Of a stretch of 64,000 bases of DNA, positions 37,228-47,100 are shown one piece after another. The stretch is from the NCBI RefSeq assembly GCF_001571045.1, contig NZ_BCSV01000003.1, forward strand, positions 1-64,000, given 5' to 3'. The first letter of the stretch is position 1. Each line of letters starts with the position of its first letter. A program made the translations under genes and the position numbers. The notes below the pieces were generated by a model. It saw only the letters and a program-made list of their open reading frames with translations. It was not told where the DNA came from and did no database searches. This DNA comes from Curtobacterium ammoniigenes NBRC 101786 (GTDB lineage Bacteria; Actinomycetota; Actinomycetes; Actinomycetales; Microbacteriaceae).

Positions 37228-38157
37228 TTACGCCGAGACGTCCTCGTCGCGTGTCCAGAGGTCGTCGTCTGCGGCTCGCCGTCGGCGCAGCTTCCCAACG
37301 GGAAGGGCGCGGCGTCGTTCCTTCTCGATCGCGGGAGTGCGCGACGCCGCGTCGACGTCCACGAGCACGGGGAATGCCACCGGGGGCGGCCCGAACGCGC
37401 CGCGAGAACTCTCGATCACGCGCTTCCCGAGCGTATGGTTCCCGATGCCGCCGACCGCCGCGCCGATGCCGAACGGCAGAGCGCGGCCGACCACGCTCGC
37501 GCCTTGGCGCGCCATGAACCGCCGCATGAACTGATCGCGCAACTGGCCGCCGATCCCGCTGACGACCTGTTTCGGCAGCGACGTCGTGACGAGCTCGCCC
37601 CAGAACGCGGTCCTGGCCTGACCGCCGGCGGCCTGTCCGGCGAGCTGGCGGAGCAGGACGGTGCCCGGCGTGCCGAGGATCATCGCGGTGACGAGCGTCC
37701 GAGCGCGCTCAGGGTCGTCGATTCCGACTCCGTGCACTTCCGCGACCGACTGGGCGAAGAGCGCACTCGTCTCGAGAAACCCGAGCGTCTCGACACCGCT
37801 CAGGCCAAGGCTCGTTCCGAAGCCGATCGCGGGGATCACTGCTGTGGCACCGACCGCAGCCCCACCCGTCGACACCGCTGCGAGGTATCGCCGCTCGAGG
37901 ATCCGAAGGATATCCGACGGGCTCGCATCCGGATGCCGCTTGCGGATCGATGCGATGTGCGCCAGGACCGCCGGACGCTGCACGGCGAGCACGCGATCGA
38001 GCATGGAGACCCATCGTGGTTGCCTTCCACGATCGGTGATCCCGTCGGTCGGCTGGTGGTCGATCGATGGGCCGCTGAGCGGCGGGGTCGCAGACCAGGC
38101 CGCCGGTGCGGACCAAGACGAGGGGACGGGGAGGTGCTTGTCGCGGCGTCCGGGCAT
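37228..38157 (-). CDS. Uncharacterised glycine-rich membrane-associated protein
   Basis: A 309-residue protein I cannot assign to a function. Residues 80-125 hold a long Ala/Gly-rich hydrophobic stretch (GGAAVGATAVIPAIGFG), and 230-250 a second (LPFGIGAAVGGIGNH). The ends are basic. The glycine-rich hydrophobic pattern resembles EcsC-like membrane-associated proteins, but I see no diagnostic motif. ATG 38157 is used; in-frame ATGs a little upstream are possible. It is divergent from the RamB-type regulator with about 90 bases between, which suggests a regulatory link. Confidence 0.65.
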   Translation of the reverse strand: MPGRRDKHLPVPSSWSAPAAWSATPPLSGPSIDHQPTDGITDRGRQPRWVSMLDRVLAVQRPAVLAHIASIRKRHPDASPSDILRILERRYLAAVSTGGAAVGATAVIPAIGFGTSLGLSGVETLGFLETSALFAQSVAEVHGVGIDDPERARTLVTAMILGTPGTVLLRQLAGQAAGGQARTAFWGELVTTSLPKQVVSGIGGQLRDQFMRRFMARQGASVVGRALPFGIGAAVGGIGNHTLGKRVIESSRGAFGPPPVAFPVLVDVDAASRTPAIEKERRRALPVGKLRRRRAADDDLWTRDEDVSA

Positions 38158-38247
38158 GCGGTCACGGTACGCGAGGCGCATGCATGCCATCCCAGGCTCC
38201 CGATGGTTGCAGGAGAAGAATGCGTGCATTTTCGGTACCGTGTCCAA

Positions 38248-39690
38248 ATGGACGGTGTTCGCAACGACGCGACAGTGCTTGGCAGCCGAATTCGCCATTT
38301 CCGAACGGGCGCGGGGCTGACGCTCGAAGCGCTCGGCGCCCGGCTCTCGATGAGCCCGAGCAAGCTCTCCCTCATCGAGAACGGTCATCGCGAGCTCCGC
38401 GTGTCCGACCTCGGGCGATTCGCAAGCGCGCTCGGCATCGGCGTCGACGACCTGCTTCGCGATGAGGCTCCGAACCCGCGAGCCGCGCTGGAGCTCGAAC
38501 TCGGTCGCGCGCAGTCGTCGACGCTCTATCGGACGCTCGGACTGCCCGCGGTGAAGCCGACCCGCGGAACGCCGACGGCCACGCTGGAAGCGTTGGTGGG
38601 CCTCCATCGCGAACTCGCCCGCCGCGCCAGCGAGGCGGTGGCGACTCCGGAGGAGGCCCGCCGCGGCAACACCGAGCAGCGGCACCGCATGCGCGCTCGG
38701 AACAATCACCTGCCGGACATCGAGCGGATCGCCGAGGAATGCGTCGCCGCGGTCGGCCACACCACCGGCGCGCTGACGCATCGAGAAGTCAGCCGTATGG
38801 CGGAGCGCATGGGATTCACGCTGATGTACGTGGACGACTTGCCCCGCTCGGCGCGGAGCATCACGGATCTCGCGAACGGACGCATCTACTTGCCACCGGC
38901 CTCGATTCCGGGCGGTCACGGGCTCCGCTCGATGGCGTTGCAGGCGATCGCCCACCGCACGTTGGGTCACCAGCCGCCGGGTTCGTACGCCGATTTCCTG
39001 CAGCAGCGGCTCGAGATCAACTACTTCGCCGCGGCGTGCCTCATGCCTGAGGCGCAGGCGGTGTCGTTCCTGCGGCAGGCGAAGGACGCGAAGGACCTTG
39101 CAGTGGAGGACTTCCGCGACGCCTTCGGGGTCACGCATGAGGCGGCTGCCCTCCGGATGACGAACCTTGCCACGGAGCATCTCGGGATGCGCGTCCATTT
39201 CCTCCGCGTCGGAGACGACGGCGCCGTCTACAAGGCCTATGAGAACGACGATCTGCCGTTACCGGTCGACGTCACCGGCGCCGTGGAGGGGCAGGTCGTG
39301 TGTCGTTCGTGGGGCGCGCGACGGGCTGTTCAGCAGCACAACCGCACCACCGAGCACTACCAGTACACGGACACCCCGGCGGGCACCTTCTGGTGCACGA
39401 CGCAGACCGGCTCCGGGCCGGAGGGCAACTTCTCGATCACCTTCGGCGTCGGGTTCGACGACGCCAAGTGGTTCCGGGGCCGGGACACCCCGAACCGCGA
39501 GGTGTCCCGGTGCCCGGACGCGGGCTGCTGTCGGCGGCCGGACGATGCGCTGCAGGAGCGCTGGTCGGGTCAGGCGTGGCCGAGCGCGCGACTGCACGCG
39601 CACATCCTCGCGCCGCTGCCGACCGGTCGCTTTCCCGGAGTGGACGAGGCCGAGGTGTACGCATTCCTCGACGCGCACGCGAGCGTCTGA
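38248..39690 (+). CDS. RamB-type regulator: XRE HTH, ImmA/IrrE-like domain and short-chain acyl regulatory domain
   Basis: A 480-residue transcription factor. Residues 13-66 are an XRE helix-turn-helix (RIRHFRTGAGLTLEALGARL). The middle carries an ImmA/IrrE-like domain in which the metalloprotease HExxH is replaced by HRTLGH (His236, His241), and the C-terminal about 160 residues form the DUF2083 region with a cysteine cluster (CPDAGCC). In Corynebacterium, RamB controls acetate and glyoxylate genes; acyl-CoA effectors are proposed. The ATG at 38248 fits the family. It sits beside an acyl-CoA oxidase gene, which may be a target. Confidence 0.86.
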   Translation: MDGVRNDATVLGSRIRHFRTGAGLTLEALGARLSMSPSKLSLIENGHRELRVSDLGRFASALGIGVDDLLRDEAPNPRAALELELGRAQSSTLYRTLGLPAVKPTRGTPTATLEALVGLHRELARRASEAVATPEEARRGNTEQRHRMRARNNHLPDIERIAEECVAAVGHTTGALTHREVSRMAERMGFTLMYVDDLPRSARSITDLANGRIYLPPASIPGGHGLRSMALQAIAHRTLGHQPPGSYADFLQQRLEINYFAAACLMPEAQAVSFLRQAKDAKDLAVEDFRDAFGVTHEAAALRMTNLATEHLGMRVHFLRVGDDGAVYKAYENDDLPLPVDVTGAVEGQVVCRSWGARRAVQQHNRTTEHYQYTDTPAGTFWCTTQTGSGPEGNFSITFGVGFDDAKWFRGRDTPNREVSRCPDAGCCRRPDDALQERWSGQAWPSARLHAHILAPLPTGRFPGVDEAEVYAFLDAHASV

Positions 39691-39744
39691 CCGATTTCGC
39701 TCGCCGCCGTCCTGCCCTGAGTCGGGACGACGACGCGTCGGCGG

Positions 39745-41844
39745 TCAGCGACCCGGGCGCTGCCCCTTCGGCTTCTTCTCGGGCTCGGGGAGTCGACCGG
39801 CGGCACGCTCGGCGGCGAACCACGAGGCCGCCTCCTCCTGGCGAACGCCCTCCGCCCCGGAGGCGATGGCCGCGCGGACATGGCCGGGCTCGTACCCGAA
39901 GGTGGCCACGAGTTGCGGAACGAGCGGTCGGAGGCGCGTGACCAGTCGGTCGATGTAGGCCGACACCGCCTGCGCCCGGCTCGACGACAGCCGATTGTGC
40001 ATGAGGTACCAGGCGAGATGGTCCTCCACACGGCCGAGCGCCCACAGATCGCGAAGCCAGGTCAACACCTGCCGCGTCCCGCCCTCGGGCGCGTCGTCGA
40101 GCGCGGTCGTGAAGGCGTCCCACTGCAGGAGCTCGGCGTACGCGCGGGCCGCTTCGATGAGAGCGTGTTGGTGCCGGTTGAACGCCGTCGCCTGAGCCTG
40201 AGGGTCCCGTCCCGCTGCACGGAGCGCCAGAGCGATCTCGGCGACCATCGTGTCGACGCGCTCCGCGAGCAGCGACCGCTGCGTCGCGGGGTCCTGCAGA
40301 TCCCGGACAGCGTGGGCTGTGGAACCGCGGTCGAGCACGTTCTGCTGCAGCGCGCGCACGCCGGACGCGTCGGCGAGCTTGGTGCCGACCTGCGCCGCGA
40401 CGAATTTCGCGGTGGCTGCTGCGTCCTTCGGGGCTTTCGCGGCGAAGTCGGTCAGCAGTCGCTTTCCGACGAGCTGCAATAGGACCGTGTTGTCGCCCTC
40501 GAACGTGACGTAGACGTCGAGGTCGGATCGGAGGCCCACCAGACGATTCTCGGCAAGGAATCCGGCGCCTCCGCACGCTTCACGGGCCTCCTGCAGCGTG
40601 TCGAGCGCTGCCCACGTCGACAGCGACTTGAATGCGGCCGCCTCCGTCTCGAGCTGCTCGCGCCGCTCGGGAGTGTCGGCGCGTCCGCTGAACACGTCGT
40701 CGAACGTGCGCAGCAGTTGCTCGTGCGCGAACGACTGCGCGAACACGGTCGCCAGCCGTGGGATCAGCCGGCGCTGGTGCTGCCCGTAGTCGAGCAGCAC
40801 GGTGTCCGCGCCGTCCGGCCCCGGGAACTGCCGACGCTCGGTGGCGTACGACAGCGCGATCTGCAGTGCGAGCTTCTGCGCGACGACCGCCGCGCCGTCG
40901 AGGGACACGCGACCCTGGACGAGCGTCCCGAGCATCGTGAAGAACCGACGACCCGGCGAGGCGATCGGCGAGCTGTACGTCCCGTCCTCGGCGACATCGC
41001 CGTATCGGTTCAGCAGGTTCGTGCGGGGCACCCGAACGTGATCGAAGTGCAGTCGGCCGTTGTCGATGCCGTTCAGGCCGCCCTTCACACCGTCGTCCTC
41101 GCCGCCCACACCGGGCAAGAACGATCCGCCGTCATCGCGGAGGGGGACGTAGAACGCGTGCACCCCGTGATTCCGCTGCCGGGTGATCAGCTGCGCGAAC
41201 ACGACCGCCGCGCGGCCGTCTCGAGCGGCGTTTCCGATGTAGTCCTTCCATGCCGCGCGGAAGGGGGTGTGGATCACGAACTGCTCGGTATCCGGGTCGT
41301 AGGTCGCCGTCGTGGCGATGCTCTGCACATCCGAGCCGTGCCCCGTCTCCGTCATGGCGAAGCATCCCGGGATGGTGAAGTCGATGATGCCGGGCAGGAA
41401 CTCGCGGTGATTGCGCTCGGTGCCAAGGTGCAGGACGGCGGATCCGAACAGCCCCCACTGCACGCCGGCCTTGATCTGCAGCGACGGGTCAGCGGTTGTC
41501 AGCTCCTCGAACGACGCGATGTTGCCTCCATGGTTCTCCGCGCCGCCGAACGCGGTCGGGAACGGGCGTTGGATCGCTCCGTGCTCGACCAGAAACCGGC
41601 ACTGCTCGAAAACGCGGTCACGGTGCGCGCTGACGGTCAGTCCGTCGATGCGGTGGAGTGCCGGATCGAGCGCGAGACGTCGTGAGGTGCGGCGATCATC
41701 CGCCCATCGGCCGAGCAGCATCGTCGCGACCGCGTCGACGTCGAATGACGGAGGCCCGTCCAGCGCCGGTGCTGCGGCGGAAGCACGCGTGCCACTCTTG
41801 CGTGCGGGGGTCGTCGTGATTCGGGCGGCTGCGGTGTCAACCAT
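39745..41844 (-). CDS. Acyl-CoA oxidase/dehydrogenase (long form)
   Basis: A 699-residue FAD enzyme of the acyl-CoA oxidase family, making trans-2-enoyl-CoA. The FAD and substrate region has GCFAMTETGHGSDVQS; the proton-abstracting Glu449 lies in VTFEGDNTV, preceded by EACGGAGF. The extra C-terminal helical half is typical of oxidases rather than 380-residue dehydrogenases. The N-terminal 30 residues are low complexity. Convergent with the RamB-type regulator and divergent from the POT transporter. Physiologically it could feed the thiolase/hydratase pair encoded at 16213-19577. Confidence 0.9.
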   Translation of the reverse strand: MVDTAAARITTTPARKSGTRASAAAPALDGPPSFDVDAVATMLLGRWADDRRTSRRLALDPALHRIDGLTVSAHRDRVFEQCRFLVEHGAIQRPFPTAFGGAENHGGNIASFEELTTADPSLQIKAGVQWGLFGSAVLHLGTERNHREFLPGIIDFTIPGCFAMTETGHGSDVQSIATTATYDPDTEQFVIHTPFRAAWKDYIGNAARDGRAAVVFAQLITRQRNHGVHAFYVPLRDDGGSFLPGVGGEDDGVKGGLNGIDNGRLHFDHVRVPRTNLLNRYGDVAEDGTYSSPIASPGRRFFTMLGTLVQGRVSLDGAAVVAQKLALQIALSYATERRQFPGPDGADTVLLDYGQHQRRLIPRLATVFAQSFAHEQLLRTFDDVFSGRADTPERREQLETEAAAFKSLSTWAALDTLQEAREACGGAGFLAENRLVGLRSDLDVYVTFEGDNTVLLQLVGKRLLTDFAAKAPKDAAATAKFVAAQVGTKLADASGVRALQQNVLDRGSTAHAVRDLQDPATQRSLLAERVDTMVAEIALALRAAGRDPQAQATAFNRHQHALIEAARAYAELLQWDAFTTALDDAPEGGTRQVLTWLRDLWALGRVEDHLAWYLMHNRLSSSRAQAVSAYIDRLVTRLRPLVPQLVATFGYEPGHVRAAIASGAEGVRQEEAASWFAAERAAGRLPEPEKKPKGQRPGR

Positions 41845-42072
41845 CGCTGGTGCTCCTTGACGTCGATGTCGATGCGTTCGCGAGGCTCACGCTAGGAGCG
41901 TGGACCGGTGGGCGCACATCGGCGGTGGAGGCCCGACAAGCCTTCCCGAGGTCGTCGACCGGCCGCTCGTCGGAATCCTCCAAGGCGGAGTCGGCACCGA
42001 CGGGCCAGGACCCGAGGCGTGTGGCCCCTGCGCACACCGGCGATGTCGGCCGACTGACGTACGCTATCCAGT

Positions 42073-43536
42073 ATGCAGAGTACTGATGCGCAGAGCAGGA
42101 GACGATTCGACGGGGGATTCTTCGGGCAACCGGCCGCGCTCGCGGCGCCGTTCAGCGTCGAGCTCTGGGAGCGATTCTCGTTCTATGGGATGCAGGGCAT
42201 CCTGCTGATCTACCTGTACTACTCGGTCGAGAGCGGGGGCTTGGGCGTGCCGCAGGCTGTCGCAGCAGGCATCGTCGGGGCCTACGGCGGTTCGGTGTAC
42301 CTCTTCACGATCGGCGGTGCCTGGCTCGCGGATCGCCTGCTCGGGGCGGACCGCACGCTCCTCGTGAGTGCTTCGGTAGTGATGGCGGGGCATATCGCAC
42401 TCGCCGTCGTGCCCGGTCTCCCGGGCGTCGGCGCCGGCCTCGTGTTGATCGCACTGGGCGCCGGGGGAGTGAAGGCAACCTCGACGACGATCGTGGGCGC
42501 GCTCTACGAACCGCAGGATCCCCGCCGGGACGGCGGGTTCGCGCTCTATTACCTCGGCATCAACCTCGGGGCGTTCGGCGGCCCGATCCTGACCGGCGTG
42601 CTGCAGTCATCGGTCGGGTTCCATGTCGGCTTCGCGCTCGCAGCGGTCGGCATGGCAGCCGGACTGGTGCAGTATGCGCTGCGGCGTCGGCATCTGCCGG
42701 ATCGCGTCCGCGTCGCCCCGAACCCGATGCCGGCGAAGCAGCTTCGCCGCGCGGCTGGTTGGGCTGGTGTCGCCGTCGCTGCCATCGTCGCAAGCGCGGG
42801 AGCGGGTCTCCTCACCGCCGACCGACTCCCGGTCGTCGTAGTGTCGCTGACCGCCGTCGCTGCGGCGGGTCTGTTCGTCATGGTGCTCGCCGCGCCGATC
42901 GGCGCCAGGGCACGAACCCGTGTCGTCGGCTTCGTGCCGCTCTTCATCGCCAGTGCCGTGTTCTGGGCGCTGTACCAGCAGCAGTTCACGGTACTGACTG
43001 TCTACGGCGATGAGCGGCTCGACCGGATGATCTTCGGGTTCGAGATGCCGGTCGCGTGGGTGCAGTCGATCAATCCGATCATGATCATCGTGCTCTCCGG
43101 TGCGTTCGCCGGGCTGTGGACCGCGCTCGGACGACGCCAGCCGTCGACTCCGACGAAGTTCGCGCTCGGCACGATCACGATGGGCCTCGCGTTCTGGCTG
43201 TTCTTGCCGTTCGTCGGCAGCGGCCCGAACGGCACACCGTTGCTCGCCCTCGTCGCGATCCTGTTCCTGTTCACGGTCGCGGAACTCCTCCTGTCGCCTG
43301 TCGGACTCGCCGTGGCCACCAAACTGGCCCCGGCCCGATTTCAGTCGCAGCTCGTTGCGCTGTTCTTTCTGTCGGTCGCACTCGGCACCGCGGGCTCCGG
43401 GGTCCTCGCGCGCGCCTACGAGGCGCTCCCCGAAGCGCACTACTTCGCGTCCATCGGAGGGGCAGCGGTCGTCGTGGGCGGTCTGCTGCTCGCGACCACG
43501 CGCCCGGTGGTCCGACTCATGCGCGGCGTCCGGTGA
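42073..43536 (+). CDS. Proton-dependent oligopeptide transporter (POT/PTR family)
   Basis: A 487-residue major facilitator of the POT family that imports di- and tripeptides with protons. The signature ExxERFxYYG appears as ELWERFSFYG at residues 30-39, and the second PTR motif region as GGFALYYLGINLGAFGGPI near 157. Twelve or more hydrophobic segments are visible. ATG 42073 is close after a GTATGCAGAG-like sequence, so the start is fairly secure by alignment of the family N-terminus. Single gene, with a hairpin at 43582-43603 after it. Confidence 0.9.
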   Translation: MQSTDAQSRRRFDGGFFGQPAALAAPFSVELWERFSFYGMQGILLIYLYYSVESGGLGVPQAVAAGIVGAYGGSVYLFTIGGAWLADRLLGADRTLLVSASVVMAGHIALAVVPGLPGVGAGLVLIALGAGGVKATSTTIVGALYEPQDPRRDGGFALYYLGINLGAFGGPILTGVLQSSVGFHVGFALAAVGMAAGLVQYALRRRHLPDRVRVAPNPMPAKQLRRAAGWAGVAVAAIVASAGAGLLTADRLPVVVVSLTAVAAAGLFVMVLAAPIGARARTRVVGFVPLFIASAVFWALYQQQFTVLTVYGDERLDRMIFGFEMPVAWVQSINPIMIIVLSGAFAGLWTALGRRQPSTPTKFALGTITMGLAFWLFLPFVGSGPNGTPLLALVAILFLFTVAELLLSPVGLAVATKLAPARFQSQLVALFFLSVALGTAGSGVLARAYEALPEAHYFASIGGAAVVVGGLLLATTRPVVRLMRGVR

Positions 43537-43581
43537 CTGGACGGCTCTTCAGCTCCCGGAGCGCGTCGGCGGTGGTTGCAC

Positions 43582-43603
43582 CTCTGGTGCCGTCGGGAGC
43601 ACC
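43582..43603 (+). terminator. Probable terminator after the POT transporter
   Basis: A perfect 7-bp stem CTGGTGC/GCACCAG with an 8-base loop, 45 bases after the transporter stop and before the small peptide gene. Confidence 0.5.
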
Positions 43604-43654
43604 AGGCGGTGCCGATAGGGTGGTCACACCCACCGTCTTCGTGAAAGGAACGAG

Positions 43655-43771
43655 ATGATCGACGTCATCGGCGGAATCATCATCGGCATCGGTGTCGTCG
43701 GCGGAGTCGGCGTCTGCATGGCCTTCGGCGCGATGCTGAGCGGATCAAAGGCCGATCGCGCCAAGCACTGA
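43655..43771 (+). CDS. Small 38-residue membrane peptide
   Basis: A short reading frame with a good ribosome site (GAAAGGA, 43643-43649) and ATG at 43655. The peptide is one hydrophobic Gly/Val/Ile-rich segment of about 26 residues (IIGGIIIGIGVV type), followed by a short charged tail ending SKADRAKH. A single-pass membrane peptide is the simplest reading. I know no family for it. Its stop codon lies inside the first unit of an 18-bp tandem repeat, so unit loss or a stop mutation could change the C-terminus in frame. Confidence 0.5.
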   Translation: MIDVIGGIIIGIGVVGGVGVCMAFGAMLSGSKADRAKH

Positions 43772-43815
43772 CGGAATGCCAAGCACTGACGGAATGCCAA
43801 GCACCGACGGAACGC
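43763..43815. repeat. 18-bp tandem repeat, almost three copies
   Basis: The unit AAGCACTGACGGAATGCC occurs at 43763-43780 and 43781-43798 without change, and a third partial copy with two or three changes ends near 43815. The first copy contains the stop codon of the 38-residue peptide gene. Confidence 0.85.
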
Positions 43816-43880
43816 TGCCGCACCACTGATACGGCCTCGGGCTACCCGCTATCCGGGTCGGCCGATCGCGGTCCGAACGC

Positions 43881-44174
43881 TCAGCTGTCGGCGGCGCCGA
43901 GCGGAACCAACTGCCGCGCGGCGACGGTCGCGCGCTCGAACGGGCCTCGGCCATCGACGGTGTACGCCGGACGCTCGAACGCGACCGTCCATGACATGCC
44001 GCCACCGACTCCGGGATACCCCACGATCTGATTGCCGCCAGGCGCGACGATGAGGCCGATCGGTTCGTCCTCCCAGTGGTCGCCGCGACCATCGTTGACG
44101 ACCCGTACGAGCGCGCCGATCCCGAGCGCCGGGCCGTCCACCGACCGGGGAGGGCGGGGGCGCTTCCAGAACAT
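43881..44174 (-). CDS. 97-residue protein of unknown function at the jetD position
   Basis: A small, beta-rich, soluble-looking protein. It opens with a basic MFWKRPRPPR segment, then a core with GALVRVVNDGRGDHW, EPIGLIVAPGG and WTVAFERPAYTVDGRGPF, and ends at LVPLG. The pattern resembles a single SH3-like or FeoA-like beta barrel, without catalytic residues. It starts nine bases after the jetC stop on the same strand, so it is probably co-transcribed with jetABC. In known Wadjet operons this place holds the nuclease jetD; this protein is far too small and has no TOPRIM motif. A chance neighbour remains possible. Confidence 0.7.
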   Translation of the reverse strand: MFWKRPRPPRSVDGPALGIGALVRVVNDGRGDHWEDEPIGLIVAPGGNQIVGYPGVGGGMSWTVAFERPAYTVDGRGPFERATVAARQLVPLGAADS

Positions 44175-44183
44175 GCGTCCAGG

Positions 44184-47100
44184 CTAAGCGGTCGACGACG
44201 AGCGTCGCACGATCTCCGTCACCGACGAATAGCCCGACTCGGGATGCTTCCGCATCGAGAGGAGCCGCTCCATCGTCGGCTCGAGCGCCGTCACCTTGTC
44301 GAGTGGTGCGCTCACCACCAGCTGGAACCCGAGCCGGAGCCACGCCGCGACGGCGCGGCCGGCGAACTCGGAGTCAGCCTTGATGAACGCCTCATCGAGA
44401 AACACGGGCGCGAATCTCGGCTTGGGCCGTGTCTCGTCGCCGAGCTGATACCGCAGCGCTGCCCCGACGATGAACGCGACGAGCTCCTGCGTCTCCCCGC
44501 CCGACTTGTCGCCGAGCGAGGCGTACACGCCGAGGTCGTTGCCGTCCGCGTCGTACCGCACCGCGGTGATCTCCACGTGTCGTCGAACGTCGAGGACAGC
44601 GTCCCGCTCGGTCGTCCGCCCGCGGGGCGCGTCCGGATCGGGGCGGATCGTCGCCATGAAGCGTCGAAGCCGGCGGAACCGCGACTCGAGCGCAGCATCG
44701 TCGAGGCGCTCAGCGCCGCCTGCTGAGAGGTCGCGGAGCTCGCGACGGAACCGGGTGACGTCCTCGCGGGCGAGCCGGCGGATCGCGATCCGGAGGCGGT
44801 CGCGATTCGCGCCGAACGGCAGCTCCTGGAGGATCTCGTTGACCGGTTCGAGGCGCTCCTCGATCTCGATCACGGCCCGGTCGAATGCGCCGGCGAGCGG
44901 AACGAGGTCTTCACCGCTCCACTGCGAGAGCCTCCGGCGCCACTCGCTTCGGCGCATGTGCAAGCCGGTCGCCTCGATCTGCTCGAGGATGCGCAGATAG
45001 TCCGGATAGGAGGCTTCCCCCGTTCCGAGATTCGGGTTCGGCCATGCGTCCTGGTAGCGGGCGAACGTCGTTTCGAGCGCAGTCGTCGCGGCCGTCGCGC
45101 TGGCGAGCACGGTCGCCAGCCGCTCCTGCAGATGACGGCGCATCCGGACGGCCGCGGCGTCGAAGTCGGCCGCAACTGCTGGCACTCCGACGGCTCCGAG
45201 CGCCTCATCGAGGGTTGCGTGCTGCTCGGGCGTGAGTTCGACGTCCCCGGCGCGCTCCAGCGTCTGCGCAGTCGCGTCCTGCGCATCGACGAGAGCGCCG
45301 TGCAGCTCTTCCAACTCGCGGAGTGCAATACGCGCGGTCGCTCGCCGGTCGGACGCCGCGTCGACCCGCTGGCGAAGGACCGCGACCGACTCGCGGAGCG
45401 ACCGAAGTCCATTGTCTGCGCGCAGCATGCCCGCGCGCTCCGCGTCGAGGCGGGCGATGTCGGCCTCGACCGCGGTGATGTCGATCGTGGACCACGACGT
45501 GTCGAGACGGTGCTGATGCGCGGAGCGGAGGGCTTGGAGCTGGGTCAGTTCGGTGGCGACGGCGGTGCGGCGGGCCTCCAGATCGGCGAGATCGGCAGCG
45601 AGGCTCGTGAGCGCGCGATCGACCTCGGCGATGCGATCGTCGTTCGTGAAACCGATCACATTCGGTTGCCGCCGGTCCCCGTGTTGACCACGCCGTCCGT
45701 CTCGGAGCTGCCCGGATCGGGTGACGCGGCGTCCGCCGTCGCCGAGCATGCCTGCGTCGTCGACGCAGCGTGCGTCGATCCGGTCGGACGTGATCCGATT
45801 CCACAGCCACGCGCTGAAGGGCGACTCGCGGAGCGCGAGTTTGCCGGAGACCCAGGCCGGATCTCCGTCGACCGCTTCGTGGGGCGCGGTGGGCACGCCC
45901 TCGAAGGTGATCCGGACCGGCAGGTGCAGGTCGTCGATCGCGCGACTGAACCGATCGAGTTCCTGTTCATCGACGAGGAGTGTTCGAGCGACGGAGCTGA
46001 GGACGGACTCGATCGCGTGCCGCCACGGCTCCTCGCCGGGGAGCACGTCGAGGAGCTCCGCCGCGAACGGGACGTCTTCGGGATCGAGTCCTGCGGCGCG
46101 CGCCATTGCCACACGGGCCTCATGCATCGGGAGCGGCATGGCACCCTGCCGCTGCTCCAACGATGCGCGTTCACGTCGGAGTGCTCGCTGCTGCTCGAGG
46201 AGGGGGTACTCCTCGCGGCTCACAGCGTCCCGCCGTGCGTCGAGGTCGGCGCGTCGCACGTCGTGCTCGACGAGGAACGCCGCGCTCGCAACGCCAGCGG
46301 CAGCGAAGGACTCCGCTGAGTCGATCGGCTCGTCGAGGATGAGGGTGCGCTCGTCGAACAATCGCCGGGCGCGCTGGACGGCGAGCCGCTCTTCCTCTGC
46401 GCGAGCGAGCCGGTCCTCGAGCTGCGCGAGGGCGCTGCCCCCGGAGTCCCGAAGCCGCGCTTCCGCCTCGCGGAGCTCGAGTTCGGCCGCCGTGTGTTCG
46501 GCGCTCGCAGCCTCGACCTCGGCGCGCGCCGCGGTGCGGCCGCGAGCATTCGCCGCGACCTCGTCATCGAGCATGGCGCGTTTCCGCGTCGCGGCCCACA
46601 CGTCGACGACGCTGGGTGCGCGGTCCGCTGCGCCGGACCGCGCATCGACGTCGAGGCCGAGCCCGTCGAGGGTTCGGGCATCCTGCCTGCCCGCATCGAT
46701 CTGTGCGTGGAGATCGCGGATCGGCGCGAGGATGCGAACCTTCCGCTCCTCGGTGTCCATCGCCTCGTACGCGTCGTCGAGCGCGGCGAAGTGGCCGAGC
46801 GCGCGGTCTGCCGCGTCGAAGGTCGGTGGCGTCTCGAGCACCATCGCCTTGTACAGACTGTCGACGGTCGGCATGTGCTGTCCCGCCTGGATTCGGGCAA
46901 GGAGGCGCATGGCGCGGTTGCCGCCGCCGGCGTCGCCGATCCCGAGCCGCGCCTGCAGCGTGTAGGCGAGCTCCTGGTAGGTGTCGCGCACCACGAGACC
47001 CGGGACGCGGCCGGTGAGCTCCAGGTGGTGGAAGCGCGACGGGACCATGGCCTCCAGACGGCGGAGGTCGAACGCGTCGTCGACGGTGGCCATCGTCATC

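Noticed and set aside
36550-38247. A 1046-residue reading frame joining the FabH-like gene region to the RamB-type regulator
   Set aside because: The first 566 codons are out of frame with the FabH-like gene and antisense to the membrane protein; only the part from 38248 has family similarity.
43763-43815. Possible CRISPR-like array
   Set aside because: The 18-bp units are contiguous with no spacers and only about three copies, so it is a simple tandem repeat.
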